39,301 nt of DNA from a virus, in the IMG/VR virus record IMGVR_UViG_3300035698_017222, positions 1 to 39,301 of that record; one strand, given 5' to 3'. Shown in pieces: positions 6,593 to 14,036 of this stretch. The stretch's first letter is position 1, and every line of letters starts with the position of its first letter. The notes beneath the pieces were generated by a model, which was given only the letters and a program-made list of their open reading frames with translations, was not told the DNA's origin and searched no databases. A program made the position numbers and the translations under genes.

Positions 6593-7597
6593 CTAATTCG
6601 TCTGCTGTGGCAGACACTGGCTACAGCTAGAACATCTCGGCGTGTGATTGGCTACCAACGCCGTCATCACATTGCCCAGAGCTATCTGCGTCTGCTCTGC
6701 CTGCGACATGTCTCTAGCGATCTCCGTCAGCAAGTTGACGTAGTCGAACATAGTTGCATCCTGGGGAATCTCAGGTAGTCGTACCAGCGCTTTGTTGACA
6801 AAGTACTGAGGCAGTCGATGTTGCCGACCCAGCTGCACTAACAACTGTTCTCGGTTACCAACGATCGGCTTGTCATCCAAGGAGATCAAGTTCTCAGTGA
6901 GCTCCCTTGCTTGCGCGTGCTGCGCTTGCACCAGGTTACGGATGGCTGGCTTCAGGTTGATGATCTCCACTGCCTGGAACGCTTCGTACGCTCTCATAGC
7001 GCCATTCGTGCATACTAACCGTAGGTTGTACGCACCTATCTCCAACTGACCGTTCATCTTGATAGCCAATCCTGAACGAACGATGTCACCCTCGTGCTTC
7101 GGTCTCTCGAGCGTATGGTCACCAATGACTCGAAACTTCAGACTACCCTGGTCAACGATAAGTCCCTCGGTTAGACTACCGCCACCTAGCTCATCCGTGA
7201 CGATGTCATAGACTTCGTTCGGATCGATCCACGGCCCTCTGTCCTCCTGCACAGATGAGATGCCGTAGTGACTACCTGAAAGGCGCACACCTTCACCAGC
7301 TCGCTTACGCAGACAGTGTTGAAGGATGCTGTTCAAGAGTTCTTCGTTGCCTTCGAACTCCGGTAGCATGTCAACTGGCACACCCGTGATGCGTTTGAGC
7401 CCGTAGCGATCTAACACTGGGTAGGTGATGTCGTCGGCTTCTCGGCGAAGCCCTACAGTCGTGCCACGCACTTTTGGAATAGGCACAAGTTGCAGCTTGT
7501 GTACGTACGTATCCTCGTGCCAGAAGTTCATCCGGCCGAGTTTCTCCTTGCCTTGATCCAACGTATACAACTTCTTCTTCTTATCAGCCTCTGGCAT
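6593..7597 (-). CDS. DUF932-like phage protein
   Basis: 334 residues. The central part (about 155-235) has GLAIKMNGQLEIGAYNLRLVCTNGAM, which resembles the core of DUF932, a family common on phages and plasmids and of unknown role. The N-terminus is lysine-rich (EADKKKKLY). The C-terminal 20 residues carry a small Cys cluster (CSSCSQC). A strong ribosome site (AAAAGGAG) and a dedicated promoter at 7646-7677 point to a well-expressed, independently transcribed gene. The structured interval 6051-6592 follows it. A DNA-associated role is sometimes suggested by plasmid context for relatives, but nothing here tests that. Confidence 0.6.
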   Translation of the reverse strand: MPEADKKKKLYTLDQGKEKLGRMNFWHEDTYVHKLQLVPIPKVRGTTVGLRREADDITYPVLDRYGLKRITGVPVDMLPEFEGNEELLNSILQHCLRKRAGEGVRLSGSHYGISSVQEDRGPWIDPNEVYDIVTDELGGGSLTEGLIVDQGSLKFRVIGDHTLERPKHEGDIVRSGLAIKMNGQLEIGAYNLRLVCTNGAMRAYEAFQAVEIINLKPAIRNLVQAQHAQARELTENLISLDDKPIVGNREQLLVQLGRQHRLPQYFVNKALVRLPEIPQDATMFDYVNLLTEIARDMSQAEQTQIALGNVMTALVANHTPRCSSCSQCLPQQTN

Positions 7598-7645
7598 TGT
7601 TGCACTCCTTTTCTGCTAAAGATAGAAAATTGTTTGACCCATAGT

Positions 7646-7677
7646 TATATTATATGATACAATCGGACAAACATCAA
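7646..7677 (-). promoter_or_regulatory. promoter with conserved phage motif, upstream of the DUF932-like gene
   Basis: On the minus strand: TTGATG (7677-7672), a 17-nt spacer, then TATAAT (7654-7649), a near-ideal sigma70-type arrangement. Transcription would start about 45 nt before the ATG at 7597. The segment CGATTGTATCATATAATATA (7665-7646) recurs almost unchanged at 11895-11914 and in variant form at 9528-9546. Confidence 0.7.
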
Positions 7678-7705
7678 GAGAAAAAGTTGGTGAAACAAAA
7701 GTTTT

Positions 7706-8134
7706 TCAAGAAGAAAGCTCCCAGCGGAACTGAAACTGATAATCTGTTGACTTTTGCTGCCCTGAGAAGGTAGCCCTAGCGAACAGTTTGCTACCAAAAG
7801 TGAGCAGACCAGCTTCAGTAATTCTAAAACCGTTTCCTTCTGCAGCTAAGAGATAAGCAGTTAGACGAACTAGATAGTTAGCATCTTCATACTCTACTGT
7901 AGCGAACGCCTTGACCGGATTAACTGGCGATTGCAAAGTAGTATCGCCAACTGCAGGAGTTGCTATGCCAGTACCAAACTGCATGTAGCGAAGGTATTTA
8001 GTGAGGCTACCACCAGTAAAGATATCTAACATCTCACCATAGCCTTGGTCAACAACTAAGTTGCTACTACGGATGATGTCTACCACCTGTAGATCGTCTG
8101 CTCTTTGGATTGTCAATTCAACCTGTCCGCGCAT
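7706..8134 (-). CDS. tail-fibre-associated domain protein (paralogue 1)
   Basis: About 142 residues, taking the ATG at 8134. An ATG at 8140 abuts the AAGGAG ribosome site too closely, while 8134 has 6-nt spacing. Motifs in order are SNLVVDQGYGEMLDIF, YMQFGTG-ATPAVGDT, EAGLLTFGSKLFARATFSG and a final FQFRWELS. This is the beta-rich pattern of a small domain often seen in phage tail or fibre proteins. The next gene upstream has the same motif order, so the two are tandem paralogues. They probably act as accessory tail or receptor-binding parts. Confidence in a structural role is moderate. Confidence 0.6.
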   Translation of the reverse strand: MRGQVELTIQRADDLQVVDIIRSSNLVVDQGYGEMLDIFTGGSLTKYLRYMQFGTGIATPAVGDTTLQSPVNPVKAFATVEYEDANYLVRLTAYLLAAEGNGFRITEAGLLTFGSKLFARATFSGQQKSTDYQFQFRWELSS

Positions 8135-8144
8135 AGTCATCTCC

Positions 8145-8642
8145 TTAGGGCCAAGTAAGTGTCCACGTAAGTGTCCACGTGAAGCTGCTACTCTTGATCA
8201 TAGCAGAAAAAGTTTGCCTAGCTACAAGCGCGTTGCTAGTCATCAGTAGGCCACACTCTTGGAAAGTGTTACCATTGCCAGAGCCAGCAGCTAGCGTACC
8301 TTGGAATTGTTTCACCTTATTGGGATCGCTTCCAGTAGGTGTAGCCGCGCTAGTGATAGCTACGTATACTGACCCGGCACCTGGAGCAGTCACACTGACG
8401 TCGCCAACGGCTGGTGCAGTGCCACTAGTACCAAGTTCGAATCTATCCATCTGGTAGGCAGTCCCGGGAAGACCGCTGCCGAGGGCGTGTAGCATATTGA
8501 CTCTGAAGGCACTGACAATTAGGTTAGACATCTCGCGCTTGTCCACCACATTGCCTTTGAGATCTTTGACCTCAATCAATACGTGCCCTTTGACTTTCTC
8601 TAGTTGATCGCTAAGTGGAAGCTTTTGCCGTTGCTTTTTCAT
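8145..8642 (-). CDS. tail-fibre-associated domain protein (paralogue 2)
   Basis: About 165 residues. I prefer the ATG at 8642 because GGAG stands 6 nt before it; an in-frame ATG at 8654 is the alternative. Its motifs parallel the neighbour at 7706-8134: SNLIVSAFR, RFELGTSGTAPAVGD, a Gly/Ser-rich turn, FQECGLLMTSNALVARQTFS. It ends in a repetitive FTWTLTWTLTWP, encoded by a 12-bp tandem repeat (GTAAGTGTCCAC on the plus strand). The start lies inside the 3' end of the glycosyltransferase gene, so translation is coupled. A small tail or fibre component is likely, and it is a possible substrate of the neighbouring modification enzymes (inference). Confidence 0.6.
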   Translation of the reverse strand: MKKQRQKLPLSDQLEKVKGHVLIEVKDLKGNVVDKREMSNLIVSAFRVNMLHALGSGLPGTAYQMDRFELGTSGTAPAVGDVSVTAPGAGSVYVAITSAATPTGSDPNKVKQFQGTLAAGSGNGNTFQECGLLMTSNALVARQTFSAMIKSSSFTWTLTWTLTWP

Positions 8643-9525
8643 CTTTAACTCCATGACGTTGTTTACTATACTCTAAAACTGCTCGCTCCGCTCCGTATCG
8701 CGTAGCTAAACTCTCGAAGAGAGCACAGTCAAAACCATCTACTTTTACTAACTCACCGCTATCGTGTCTCCTATAAGTGCAACGATAGAGCTGTCTATTC
8801 CACTGTGGTGTCCGCTCCATCTGATGAATAGTAGAACTGTTAGGCCCTATACCGAGATGTTGCACCTCATACGGTGGCCATACTCTATCATAATACTTGT
8901 AGCCTACTTGCCTAATTGCTTTGAACTGTGTGTCGGCAAAGCCACCTTTGACCACAGCAAAATGATTACCCGTTTTCAAAGCAACTGCTTTGTGGAAGAG
9001 AACATTAGCTTCGCCAGTGATCTCTAACTCAGCGAATACTTTACCACGCGTTGACAGATGCCCGCGTTGGGAGCATATGCCATGCAGAGTCAACGCACCT
9101 ATCTTAGCGTAATCAGTACTTCGAAGAAACTCGTAGTCGTCGATAGCTTCTTTGATAACTAACGGTGAGACTAAGACATCGTCATCTTTGAAGAACAAGT
9201 AGTCGTACTGATCCTTCTGTAAAAACAGATCCATTGCTCTAAACCGTAGAAGGGCTAGTCGCATAGCTCGATCATGATAAGTCCCTCGAGGTAATGTACT
9301 CTCGACACTGATTATGTTCTCTACGATCGACTCTACGTCGCCAGTGCCAGGATTTCTCACCGCGTTTCTTAGCGGTCGCAGATACTCATGGGTATCAGCA
9401 TCAGTACTACAATCATCCAACACTAAAAGTGAGAAATCCTCCGGCCAGTCCTGTAACAAGAAGTCAGTACATGCTCTAAGCAAGTTGGGTCGGTTATGCG
9501 TAAAGAGTGCTACCAATACTTTCAT
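8611..9525 (-). CDS. GT2-type (GT-A fold) glycosyltransferase
   Basis: 304 residues. The N-terminus VLVALFTHNRPNLLRAC, then LLVLDDCSTD, is the nucleotide-sugar binding start of family 2 transferases. A FKDDDVLV motif near residue 117 supplies the metal-binding DxD. The C-terminal half (KYYDRVWPPYEVQHLGIGPN) would carry acceptor specificity. It transfers a sugar to an unknown acceptor. The lysine-rich tail (KDEKATAKAST) overlaps the next gene. A promoter-like motif at 9528-9546 sits directly against the ATG and there is no good ribosome site, so the message may be leaderless. Lying between tail genes and beside a GT9 enzyme, it may glycosylate a tail protein or modify host surface sugar (inference). 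Confidence 0.82.
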   Translation of the reverse strand: MKVLVALFTHNRPNLLRACTDFLLQDWPEDFSLLVLDDCSTDADTHEYLRPLRNAVRNPGTGDVESIVENIISVESTLPRGTYHDRAMRLALLRFRAMDLFLQKDQYDYLFFKDDDVLVSPLVIKEAIDDYEFLRSTDYAKIGALTLHGICSQRGHLSTRGKVFAELEITGEANVLFHKAVALKTGNHFAVVKGGFADTQFKAIRQVGYKYYDRVWPPYEVQHLGIGPNSSTIHQMERTPQWNRQLYRCTYRRHDSGELVKVDGFDCALFESLATRYGAERAVLEYSKQRHGVKDEKATAKAST

Positions 9526-9527
9526 TA

Positions 9528-9546
9528 TATATTATAGCTCACTATC
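9528..9546 (-). promoter_or_regulatory. third copy of the promoter-like motif, abutting the GT2-type gene
   Basis: Minus strand GATAGTGAGCTATAATATA. It shares GATAGT, a 4-nt gap, then TATAATATA with the copy at 11895-11914. The TATAAT lies only 6 nt before the ATG at 9525, so transcription would start at or near the start codon. It overlaps the 3' end of the GT9 gene. Confidence 0.4.
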
Positions 9547-10482
9547 AACTAAAGCAAAATGCCTCTGAACCGCTTCTGTGATCTCATCGACTGTGATACT
9601 CAGCATCCTTTCACAACCAGTTGTCCGACAAATCTTATTCCAACCCTTCGCAGTATTGTAGTTGCACGCTATCGGACACTTCGTTCCGTGACCTTCTAGA
9701 GTTGAATGCTCTGTGTAAGAAGCATCTGCCGCACCTCCGTCAGTTGGCCCGAAGATTCCTATCGCTGGCGTGTTCACTGCTGCAGCTAGATGGAACAAGA
9801 AGCTATCTACAGTAAGCACTAGATCGCACTGAAACACTGACTCAGCAACCTGCGGCACAGTCTTGCCAACACCTAACTCAACACCATCAGGTACCCGAAA
9901 GCCTGGTAGCACACAATCATAGTAGTAGACTTCGTACTTCTGATCAATCAACTCTTTCAGAACGTCAGTGCACTTATCAAAAGGTAGACACCTAGCTGCA
10001 CACGTTGCTCGAAACTGTACACCAATCCGTCTACGCGGTCTCTCATCAACTGATACTCCATGCTTGAAGTTCCAATGTGGCCGGGCGTTAGCAACGTTAC
10101 TTACGCCAGCTGCCATAGCAAACAGCTGCGATCGGCTAAACTCTAAGCTCGACGGATGGGTACTCTCATATAAGTAACCCGGGCAAAAAAGGTCGATCCA
10201 CTTTGCATCTGGATACTTCGTCAACGGCATAAGGTACGGTACCTTTTCAGGGTCTAACGGATCGTCTCGCCGCCGTCTCACAGGCTGTATATCTCGCAGC
10301 TTACCAAGAGACACCAATTCATCTACTCCGATAAGATGAGAAGCTATCTCAAGGAACTCTGCTGGGAGAAGTGCAACCACTACACTCTCCGGCTGCTCCT
10401 TTTTGAGTCGGTGTGCTGGCGACCCGATGGACGTCAGTATATCGCCCAGGCCACCCGCTTCTCTGACGAGGCAGTAAATCAT
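9532..10482 (-). CDS. GT9-type (heptosyltransferase-like) glycosyltransferase
   Basis: 316 residues of the ADP-heptose:LPS heptosyltransferase type (GT-B fold). The N-terminal glycine loop is AGGLGDILTS (residues 9-18). The C-terminal donor-site signature is DSFLFHLAAAVNTPAIGIFGPTDG near residues 228-251. Several added Cys occur near the C-terminus (KCPIACNYN, ICRTTGCER). Relatives add heptose or related sugars to bacterial surface glycans; in a phage the acceptor could be a virion protein or host LPS. The start at 10482 is required by the family-typical N-terminus and has a GGAG site 9 nt upstream. It lies 134 bp inside the radical SAM gene, an unusually long overlap. Confidence 0.83.
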   Translation of the reverse strand: MIYCLVREAGGLGDILTSIGSPAHRLKKEQPESVVVALLPAEFLEIASHLIGVDELVSLGKLRDIQPVRRRRDDPLDPEKVPYLMPLTKYPDAKWIDLFCPGYLYESTHPSSLEFSRSQLFAMAAGVSNVANARPHWNFKHGVSVDERPRRRIGVQFRATCAARCLPFDKCTDVLKELIDQKYEVYYYDCVLPGFRVPDGVELGVGKTVPQVAESVFQCDLVLTVDSFLFHLAAAVNTPAIGIFGPTDGGAADASYTEHSTLEGHGTKCPIACNYNTAKGWNKICRTTGCERMLSITVDEITEAVQRHFALVDSEL

Positions 10483-11872
10483 TTATAGATACTCCAGCTG
10501 GTTGATTGAGTGCGTCCTGTGCGGGTTTACGCTGCAATGCCTTTGGCATAGGCACTAATGCCTTCAACTCCTCAAGACTCAACTCAGACATAACCCAAGC
10601 CGAGGTATCGAAGAAGATTCTCCTAAGCTTACAAGCCGCGTCAAACGGTACACGTATATCTTTATTCTCGTTCAAGCTTTCTTCTCTACATCCTGAACCA
10701 CACACGTAACGGATAGGGCACTGCATACAACTTTCTCTTAGATAACCTCTATTGTCCTTCCACTTCGCCTGCAGTGCGTCGTCAACGCCACCCTTATGTA
10801 TGTTACCAATGGCGCCAGAAGACTCGCGATGACACGGAAAGATGTCGCCTGAGGAGTTGACCGACAAGTAACCCACACCAGCGCCGCACTCAGTAAAATA
10901 TGGCAACCCCCAAAGGATACGCTCGATGGTCTTCGTGATGTTATGGAACACTGGCCGCTTACCAGCCTTGACTTGAGCTACAAACCAATCACCAACTTCA
11001 GCGTAAGCCTTTCCGAGTTCCTGTATATCTACATCAGTAATGCCATGGCGAGCCTGCGAAGGATCAAAACACATACTCTCAGTTAGGAACGCCGGTTCAA
11101 CTGATACCCAATGAGCAAACCCGCTCTCCACCAGGGTATTGAGAAAAGCCACACTCTTTACTAGAGATGAACCAGTCTCCGGTGTATAGGTAGCTCTAAG
11201 CGTTATTCTAGGCCCTAATCCGGCCTTGTGGAGATGCATAAGTCCGCGCATTACGTCAGAGAAGGTACCCTTACCGTTTTTGTACGTTCTGTTGGTGTTA
11301 TGTACTTCTTCAGGTCCGTCTAGCGAAACTATCACAGTATAGTTATGTTCGCTAAGAAACTTCGCCTTAGCTTCATCTATAGCGGCTGCGTTGGTAGTAA
11401 CGTGAAAGTGCGGTTTCCGAGGGTGAGCCAAACCTTCGAAGTATAACGTCAGTTCCATCATCAACTTCCAATTCAACAACGGTTCGCCGCCGAAGAAGCC
11501 GATAGACGCTTTCTGCAAAGCCTGCTCATCTGGAAACAATAGATGGATGGCTTCCTTAGCTGTTTCCAAAGTGAGCATATCTATGCCTGGATAATACTGC
11601 TGGACCATACAGTACTTGCACGCGAACTGGCAGGCATGGCACGCCTCCATCACAAGGTATGCAGGTTGCGTGAGAGGGTAGTAAGGGAACACAGGTTTGT
11701 ACTTCACACCTTCGTACACAACTTTGACTTCTTCATCATCCATGAGAAACAAAGCGTTTGAGTTAGTATCGAAAGCGAACCTCTTACCCCGCACATCAAA
11801 ATGCATCACATCACAATGGTCAGTAGGTATGATACGATGTTTTGGAGTAGTATCCGCACTAAGTAACTGCAT
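10349..11872 (-). CDS. radical SAM/SPASM peptide-modifying enzyme
   Basis: 507 residues. An N-terminal beta domain (MHFDVRGKRFAFDTNSNALF) precedes the core, as in thioether-forming peptide maturases. The radical SAM cluster motif is C81-x3-C85-x2-C88 in CQFACKYC. GFFGGEPLL follows (the GGE motif). Conserved Cys at FTECGAG and FPCHRE and the SPASM motif CMQCPIRYVCGSGC near residues 381-395 would bind auxiliary iron-sulfur clusters. SPASM enzymes modify Cys or other side chains in peptides. Close likenesses I can name are maturases of six-Cys and CXXX-repeat peptides. The gene has its own promoter (11895-11914) and an AAAGG site, and sits next to tail proteins rich in C-x3-C repeats, the probable substrates (inference). 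The last 45 residues overlap the GT9 gene. Confidence 0.9.
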   Translation of the reverse strand: MQLLSADTTPKHRIIPTDHCDVMHFDVRGKRFAFDTNSNALFLMDDEEVKVVYEGVKYKPVFPYYPLTQPAYLVMEACHACQFACKYCMVQQYYPGIDMLTLETAKEAIHLLFPDEQALQKASIGFFGGEPLLNWKLMMELTLYFEGLAHPRKPHFHVTTNAAAIDEAKAKFLSEHNYTVIVSLDGPEEVHNTNRTYKNGKGTFSDVMRGLMHLHKAGLGPRITLRATYTPETGSSLVKSVAFLNTLVESGFAHWVSVEPAFLTESMCFDPSQARHGITDVDIQELGKAYAEVGDWFVAQVKAGKRPVFHNITKTIERILWGLPYFTECGAGVGYLSVNSSGDIFPCHRESSGAIGNIHKGGVDDALQAKWKDNRGYLRESCMQCPIRYVCGSGCREESLNENKDIRVPFDAACKLRRIFFDTSAWVMSELSLEELKALVPMPKALQRKPAQDALNQPAGVSINDLLPRQRSGWPGRYTDVHRVASTPTQKGAAGECSGCTSPSRVP

Positions 11873-11894
11873 GAAAAACCTTTCTGTTGGTTAC

Positions 11895-11914
11895 TATATT
11901 ATATGATACTATCG
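11895..11914 (-). promoter_or_regulatory. promoter with conserved phage motif, upstream of the radical SAM gene
   Basis: Minus strand CGATAGTATCATATAATATA, differing from the copy at 7646-7665 at one position. The TATAAT (11903-11898) would place the transcript start about 20 nt before the ATG at 11872. No good -35 element is visible at 17 nt, so the extended shared motif itself may be what is recognised, possibly by a phage factor. Confidence 0.6.
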
Positions 11915-11934
11915 AGCAAAGTTGTAACCCAAAA

Positions 11935-12396
11935 TCACCATTTGCGTCTAGGACAATGATAATTCTCATACTTCCACTTCTCTAGCAGCATACAGCCGCA
12001 ACCTTTCTTGAGCTTAGACTCTTTAGTGATACGTATTCCTTGAGTGATAGGTTTACCACACCAAGAGCCAGTTTTATCCACCCTATACAATTCACAAGAT
12101 TTACAAGCAGCTTGCCTGTAGGCAAGTAGCTCCTCACTAACCCGCACCTTTCCGAATGCCCTGCCAATAGCAGCGGAACCAGCTCGTAGAATTTTGCTAC
12201 CTGCTCCGCCACTAGCAACCTTGCGAGGTAGTGGTAAAGGAGTGGTCTTATCAGTGTCTCGCTTCTTGAAGAATGCTTGAATCCACTCTTCGCCATTCTG
12301 CTGACAGTTGGCACAATGATCTCCGTTTGTGTAAGCTGAGAACTTGCTACACCAACCCCATTTTCCCTTAGATGTCAAATGCTTACAACTCATCAT
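11935..12396 (-). CDS. Cys-rich, putative zinc-binding phage protein
   Basis: 153 residues with two Cys clusters. The N-terminal one is CKHL...WGWCSKF...HCANCQQNGEEW. The C-terminal one is ACKSCELYRVDKTGSWCGKP, then GCGCMLLEKWK and a closing CPRRKW. The C-terminal layout (CxxC, C, CGC, C-P-x-x-KW) is one I associate with small phage proteins of unknown function. The middle is a basic, glycine-rich linker. Its ATG overlaps the stop of the large Cys-rich structural gene (TAATG), so the two are translationally coupled. It could be an assembly factor for the tail tip or an iron-sulfur or zinc donor for the enzyme next door; neither can be tested from sequence. Confidence 0.65.
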   Translation of the reverse strand: MMSCKHLTSKGKWGWCSKFSAYTNGDHCANCQQNGEEWIQAFFKKRDTDKTTPLPLPRKVASGGAGSKILRAGSAAIGRAFGKVRVSEELLAYRQAACKSCELYRVDKTGSWCGKPITQGIRITKESKLKKGCGCMLLEKWKYENYHCPRRKW

Positions 12397-14036
12397 TAAC
12401 CTGCAGTAAAAGTAACTGAACCACCTTCAGCACAATCTTCCCAATGATCTGGATCGCCAGCCACACCATCGTGCGTGTGTGCACAATCATTATCGTTATT
12501 CATTGATGGAGGATTATCACAAGAGTATTGTGCAGTTGTATCTGTACCATAAAAAACACTATGAGTATCCTCATCTTGCCGGCAATGCCAATTCAAACCA
12601 GAGATACCAGAGTCGGATTTTCTATGTCTGAAATCAATTATCTTGGCACTAAATATCCAATCAGTTATATTGACTCCACCATCAGAGGCACGTAATCCTA
12701 AAATCCAAAACCACCCACCACAATTTAGATAATCAACTCCCCCACTCATCCCAGTTACAGATATGGCAACATCAGATTTTGTAATAGCAACATTTCCAAC
12801 AGTACCCAAAACTTTATGTATGAGATTGCAAACGTTGTCCGGTGGTTCCGAAGCTATCGGAATTATATTCAAATCTGCCGCTCTTATAGCAGCAATTAAA
12901 TTCACAATTGTGTCTTCTTTAGTTGCACCAATAGTTACAAGAATGTTGTCGTCTACTACAGATCCAGTGTTATCAAACTCGAAAACTACTGCTGGATTGT
13001 CACCATCAGCTATTGTTACAGTATCTTTATCAACCGGTTGGTCAACAAGTGTTACAGTTCCTTTCGCAAATGCGCCTTGTACATCGTGAACGGCGTGATA
13101 CCGACTAGTCCACGAACAGGAATAACGTGCCACCATAACTATTCCAGCAGGATCTTCCATGTCCTCAATTGCTGCGGCTACAATATCTTTACGAGTACAA
13201 CCAGCGCAGGCTGCTAAGCTACCAGTAATTTTTGCTGTCATAGTTGCTGGAGTATCAAGTACACCGGTACCCCAAGACACTATGGATTTACCATGCTCTG
13301 CCCCTTCTGGAATAATCCCGCCAGCACAAACTGAGTCATTCCATATTGTGACTGTTTCGTCAGAACAATACGGACGGTCAGCACCAGTAGCAAGACCGGT
13401 AAACAAAGTGTACGTGCCTGGGCAAATACACGCAGGGATTTGCGGTGGAAAAGATATGTAGGCTCTGATTACCCATTCACCCGTTCCATAAGTTCCGTTG
13501 CCATAGGAAACGCGCAACTGAATCAATAGTGTGTAATCGCAACCGTCCACGGTTTTATTTTCATTATAGTACCAAATACAGTATTTATTTCCTGCAATGT
13601 TACCGCCAAACGCCAAATCAAACTTATCGTTTAATTCTACCGCGGCCCAATTATCCTCGATCCATTGACGGCAAGCATCGCCACCGGGCGCGCAAGCGGT
13701 CACGCCACTAAACGTCACCTCCATTGGCTCAAAATCACCACTACCATCATCTTTCATATTAAATGAAGCATCTTGTAGCCCAGTTATCTCACCAGTATAA
13801 GGATCAACATCAGTTGAATTACACCAACAATCACACCGCTCGCATTCTACGCAGCAATGCTGTACATACCGACAACCGCGTTGCAATTTAGTTGTGTCAG
13901 GGATCGGACAAGGTCCAGGAGACAATAAGTAATAGTAACCATTAGCATCACCAGTACAAGGAGCACCAAATGGTGTGCTTTGATACCTCTTGAAACAAAA
14001 AGAAACAAAATCAGTAAAGGCTGTTCGTACACTCAT
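12396..14036 (-). CDS. large Cys-rich tail tip or fibre protein
   Basis: 546 residues. Near residue 55 there is a dense Cys patch, CRYVQHCCVECERCDCWC. The middle is beta-rich with scattered Cys. At about residues 320-425 there is a module read as TVTLVDQPVDKDTVTIADGD, then VVFEF, IGATKEDTIVNLIAAI and a closing SVTGMSGG, which is common in phage tail fibre and baseplate proteins. The C-terminus (WHCRQDEDTH...CDNPPSMN...CAHTHDG) is Cys/His-rich. It overlaps both neighbours by TAATG junctions, placing it in one unit with the gpI-like proteins. Base composition is more A/T-rich than its neighbours. A receptor-contacting tip protein is likely, but no exact family is recognised. Confidence 0.65.
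   Translation of the reverse strand: MSVRTAFTDFVSFCFKRYQSTPFGAPCTGDANGYYYLLSPGPCPIPDTTKLQRGCRYVQHCCVECERCDCWCNSTDVDPYTGEITGLQDASFNMKDDGSGDFEPMEVTFSGVTACAPGGDACRQWIEDNWAAVELNDKFDLAFGGNIAGNKYCIWYYNENKTVDGCDYTLLIQLRVSYGNGTYGTGEWVIRAYISFPPQIPACICPGTYTLFTGLATGADRPYCSDETVTIWNDSVCAGGIIPEGAEHGKSIVSWGTGVLDTPATMTAKITGSLAACAGCTRKDIVAAAIEDMEDPAGIVMVARYSCSWTSRYHAVHDVQGAFAKGTVTLVDQPVDKDTVTIADGDNPAVVFEFDNTGSVVDDNILVTIGATKEDTIVNLIAAIRAADLNIIPIASEPPDNVCNLIHKVLGTVGNVAITKSDVAISVTGMSGGVDYLNCGGWFWILGLRASDGGVNITDWIFSAKIIDFRHRKSDSGISGLNWHCRQDEDTHSVFYGTDTTAQYSCDNPPSMNNDNDCAHTHDGVAGDPDHWEDCAEGGSVTFTAG

Noticed and set aside
11982-12314. 110-codon minus-strand frame
   Set aside because: It lies inside the Cys-rich gene at 11935-12396 in another frame and lacks its ordered Cys pattern.
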